DNA of 23,082 nucleotides, from contig QQUL01000055.1 of assembly GCA_008501565.1 (NCBI GenBank), positions 1 through 23,082 on the forward strand, written 5' to 3'. A program made the position numbers and the translations under genes. This DNA comes from Armatimonadota bacterium. Lineage in GTDB: Bacteria > Actinomycetota > Acidimicrobiia > Spongiisociales > UBA5794. Shown here one piece after another: positions 21,105 through 23,082 of the stretch; the stretch's first letter is position 1; the number at the start of each line of letters is the position of its first letter. The notes beneath the pieces are model-generated. The model was not told the DNA's origin, ran no database searches, and saw only the letters and a program-made list of their open reading frames with translations.

Positions 21105-22012
21105 CACAGGAGTCGCTGCGGATCGATCACAACGCAGTTCGTGCCGGTGTTCTGCTTGGTCCGCTCACGACCTACAAGGTCGGTGGGGAGGCTCGATGGT
21201 TTGCTGAGCCGAAGGACCTCGAGGATCTACGATCGATTCTCGAAGCCAGACCGCCGGGCATGGAAGTCGTCATCCTCGGTCGGGGGTCAAACGTCGTTGT
21301 GTCCGACGACGGAATCGACGGGTTGGTCCTGAGACTCGGTCACGGCTTCTCGTCGGCTGACATCGGCACCGACGGAACCATCGTGGCCGGCGGTGGCCTC
21401 CCGCTTCCGAGGCTTGCACGTTTCGCAGCCGAGGCAGGTCGGTCGGGCCTCGGGTTCTTCGTCGGAATTCCAGGATCTGTAGGTGGAGCGGTCAAGATGA
21501 ATGCTGGTGGTCATGGTTCTGACACAGCCGCCGTTCTGGCGTCGGTTGTCGTCGTTGATTCCGAGACCGGGGAACTCACGACTCGATCGTCGGAAGACTT
21601 GGATCTCGGGTATCGCTTTTCGAACCTCGCCGACTCCGAGATTGTCGTTCAGGCCTCGTTTTCGTCTGCCCCCGGCGATCCTGCGGCCCTGCTGGCCGAG
21701 CTTCGTGATATCACCCGGTGGCGGAAGGAGCATCAGCCGGGTGGAACGCTCAACGCCGGAAGCGTGTTCAAGAATCCCGCAGATCGCAGCGCCGGTGAGA
21801 TCATCGATTCTCTCGGACTGAAGGGTCTCACGGTTGGACCCGTTCGTGTTTCGGAGATCCATGCGAACTTCATGGTCGCCGAACCAGATGCGAATGCCAC
21901 GGACATTTGGACATTTGTCCATAACATTCAGCGAACCGTTCACGAGCGTACCGGGATCCTCCTCGAGCCTGAGGTGAAGTTCCTTGGCACCTTTCATGAG
22001 GACCGCATTTGA
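21101..22012 (+). CDS. murB: UDP-N-acetylenolpyruvoylglucosamine reductase MurB
   Basis: MurB is an FAD-dependent NADPH enzyme that makes UDP-MurNAc. The 303-aa protein has the FAD-binding half (LTTYKVGGEARWF, VVILGRGSNVVVSDDG, GLGFFVGIPGSVGGAVKMNAG). The substrate half has GYRFSNL (Y171, R172, S174), NAGSVFKNP with the catalytic Ser221, LGLKGLTVGPVRVSEIHANF and the terminal Glu291 in LEPEVKFLG. Length fits the shorter bacterial form. Its place between murC and ftsQ differs from Mycobacterium and Corynebacterium, where murB lies outside the cluster. Start and stop both overlap neighbours (ATGA with murC, TGATG with ftsQ). Confidence 0.95.
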   Translation: MTQESLRIDHNAVRAGVLLGPLTTYKVGGEARWFAEPKDLEDLRSILEARPPGMEVVILGRGSNVVVSDDGIDGLVLRLGHGFSSADIGTDGTIVAGGGLPLPRLARFAAEAGRSGLGFFVGIPGSVGGAVKMNAGGHGSDTAAVLASVVVVDSETGELTTRSSEDLDLGYRFSNLADSEIVVQASFSSAPGDPAALLAELRDITRWRKEHQPGGTLNAGSVFKNPADRSAGEIIDSLGLKGLTVGPVRVSEIHANFMVAEPDANATDIWTFVHNIQRTVHERTGILLEPEVKFLGTFHEDRI

Positions 22013-22779
22013 TGACCGTGATGGAACCGAAACTGGCCGAGCGTCGAAAGGGTGTCAGTGAGGATCGCGCCCGTAGTCGACTCAAAGGCGTTCTGATCGT
22101 CATTGTGTTGCTGAGCCTCGTTGTTGGTGCGATATGGCTGATTCGGAGTCCTGTTCTGTCGATCCGGGCAGTGGATGTGTCGGGAGCCGAGCTCTCAAAT
22201 CCGCTTTTCACCGTTTCTGAACTCGCGATGGGGCAGGGAACCCCGACCATTGATGTTGACGCCTCGGCAATCGAGTCAGCAATCGCACTGGATCCGTGGG
22301 TCAAGGACGTAAAAGTTGTGGTGAGCTGGCCGGGGACGATCAGCATCGCAGTCGTCGAATACACCCCCTATGCGTCCGTGATGGCCGCAGATCGTTTTGT
22401 TTCGGTTGCCGATGACGGAGCCGTCCTGACGGTCGGTGACCCTCTGGCCGAGTCACCTCGAATAGAGATCGACGCCGGACCGGTATCGCCGGGGTATGAC
22501 ATCACGAATCCCCTCATCGTCGGTGCCATCGATTTTTCTGCCGCATTGCCGCGGGAGATGGCGGCCCAGGTCGTGGTGAGCGCCGAGGGCGAAGGTCTCG
22601 TGGCAACGCTGCTTGGGTTCAGGGTCATCCTGGGCCGACCGGTCGACATGGAGGAGAAGGCCATCGTGTTTGCTTCGCTGATTGAAAGCGGCCTCGAGCC
22701 CGGTTCACAGGTCAATCTGATCGCCCCGCTGCGCCCGGCCGTGACCAACCCTCAACCTCTACCTGAGCCTGAAGAATAG
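22012..22779 (+). CDS. ftsQ: cell division protein FtsQ (DivIB family)
   Basis: A bitopic divisome protein of 255 aa. It has a charged cytoplasmic tail (PKLAERRKGVSEDRARSRLK), one transmembrane helix at about residues 27-45, a POTRA-like domain (SIRAVDVSGAELSNPLFTVSEL through WVKDVKVVVSWPGTISIAVVE, about residues 50-115), then the FtsQ beta domain with YASVMAADRFVSVADDGAVL. The tail is Pro/Glu-rich (NPQPLPEPEE). FtsQ recruits FtsL and the other septal proteins. The ATG at 22012 overlaps the murB TGA; an in-frame ATG at 22021 is possible. A 66-base gap with palindromes separates it from ftsZ. Confidence 0.9.
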   Translation: MTVMEPKLAERRKGVSEDRARSRLKGVLIVIVLLSLVVGAIWLIRSPVLSIRAVDVSGAELSNPLFTVSELAMGQGTPTIDVDASAIESAIALDPWVKDVKVVVSWPGTISIAVVEYTPYASVMAADRFVSVADDGAVLTVGDPLAESPRIEIDAGPVSPGYDITNPLIVGAIDFSAALPREMAAQVVVSAEGEGLVATLLGFRVILGRPVDMEEKAIVFASLIESGLEPGSQVNLIAPLRPAVTNPQPLPEPEE

Positions 22780-22793
22780 AGCCGTCGTATACC

Positions 22794-22820
22794 TCAACCC
22801 GATGGCTAAGGTTGATCAAC
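22794..22820 (+). promoter_or_regulatory. nested palindromes upstream of ftsZ
   Basis: GTTGATCAAC (22811-22820) is a perfect 10-bp palindrome. GGTTGA (22810-22815) also pairs with TCAACC (22794-22799) across a 10-base loop, so two folds compete. It is the only gap over 15 bases between ftsI and ftsZ and lies just before the ftsZ ribosome site (GAGGG, 22832-22836). An operator or RNA element is plausible; no clear promoter was recognised, though TATACC at 22788-22793 could be a weak -10. Confidence 0.42.
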
Positions 22821-22845
22821 ACCTTCGGAGAGAGGGATCGGTGTG

Positions 22846-23082
22846 ATGGAGAACAGGACACCAAGCACGTACCTTGCAGTGATCAAAGTGGTCGGAGTCG
22901 GCGGCGGCGGCGTCAATGCCGTGAACCGCATGATTGACCTTGGTGTCGGAGGCGTCGAATTCATCGCCATCAACACGGATGCACAAGCACTGCTGATGTC
23001 GGATGCCGACCTCAAACTCGACATTGGGCGCGAGGCCACCCGTGGTCTCGGTGCAGGAGCCAACCCTGAGGTCGGACGCGAG
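22846..23082 (+). CDS. ftsZ: cell division GTPase FtsZ, N-terminal part (cut by right window edge)
   Basis: The first 79 codons of FtsZ, the tubulin-like GTPase that forms the division ring. After a short variable start (MENRTPSTY) it shows LAVIKVVGVGGGGVNAVNRM, the first nucleotide-binding glycine loop, then GVEFIAINTDAQAL, the conserved INTD block, and a final RGLGAGANPEVGRE. GAGGG at 22832-22836 is the ribosome site; the ATG at 22846 (spacing 9) or the in-frame GTG at 22843 (spacing 6) could start it. The signature GGGTGTG loop lies beyond the window. It follows ftsQ as in other actinobacteria. Confidence 0.96.
   Translation, partial: MENRTPSTYLAVIKVVGVGGGGVNAVNRMIDLGVGGVEFIAINTDAQALLMSDADLKLDIGREATRGLGAGANPEVGRE

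Overview
The window is a high-GC chromosomal segment from an actinobacterium. Its right two thirds is an almost complete division and cell wall (dcw) cluster on the + strand, in the order mraZ, rsmH, ftsL, ftsI, murE, murF, mraY, murD, ftsW, murG, murC, murB, ftsQ, ftsZ (cut by the right edge). MurE carries the DNPR motif of meso-diaminopimelate ligases, so the peptidoglycan is probably of the meso-DAP type. An early-branching actinobacterial lineage such as Acidimicrobiia fits the gene order (murB kept between murC and ftsQ) and the style of the small flanking proteins. That placement is an inference, not a measurement.

Left region (1-8476). On the minus strand are a DUF58 gene (cut by the left edge) and a MoxR AAA+ ATPase. 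Divergent from them is a pair of + strand genes: a small conserved-looking protein and an acidic protein of unknown function. A repeat-rich gap follows, then a serine-recombinase-like protein that has lost most catalytic residues, facing away from an HNH endonuclease. A four-gene minus-strand block comes next: a DrrA-type ABC ATPase and its DrrB-type permease (overlapping by one base), then an NAD(P)-binding ketopantoate-reductase-like protein and a UspA protein. A divergent alpha/beta hydrolase, a truncated PIN-domain (VapC-like) remnant and a short tandem-repeat tract lead up to the dcw promoter.

Right region (8390-23082). The dcw cluster starts with a consensus-like promoter (TTGACA, 17 bp, CATAGT). 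Overlaid on it are four TGG boxes at exactly 10-bp steps, the layout expected of an MraZ operator. Most downstream genes overlap by 1 to 8 bases (ATGA, TGATG), so the cluster looks like one translationally coupled transcript that makes lipid II (MurB-MurG, MraY) and the septal machinery (FtsL, FtsI, FtsW, FtsQ, FtsZ).

The tight packing is broken by gaps of more than 60 bases in only three places, and each holds structure. Between mraZ and rsmH there is a near-perfect 32-bp inverted repeat whose right arm contains the rsmH ribosome binding site and start codon. A small ORF with a strong Shine-Dalgarno starts on the mraZ stop codon and reads through that hairpin. Between ftsL and ftsI there is a short hairpin and a 27-codon ORF whose stop overlaps the ftsI start. 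Between ftsQ and ftsZ there are nested palindromes. The rsmH hairpin and its coupling ORF are the most interesting observation in the window. No tRNA, rRNA, CRISPR array or intact insertion sequence was recognised.
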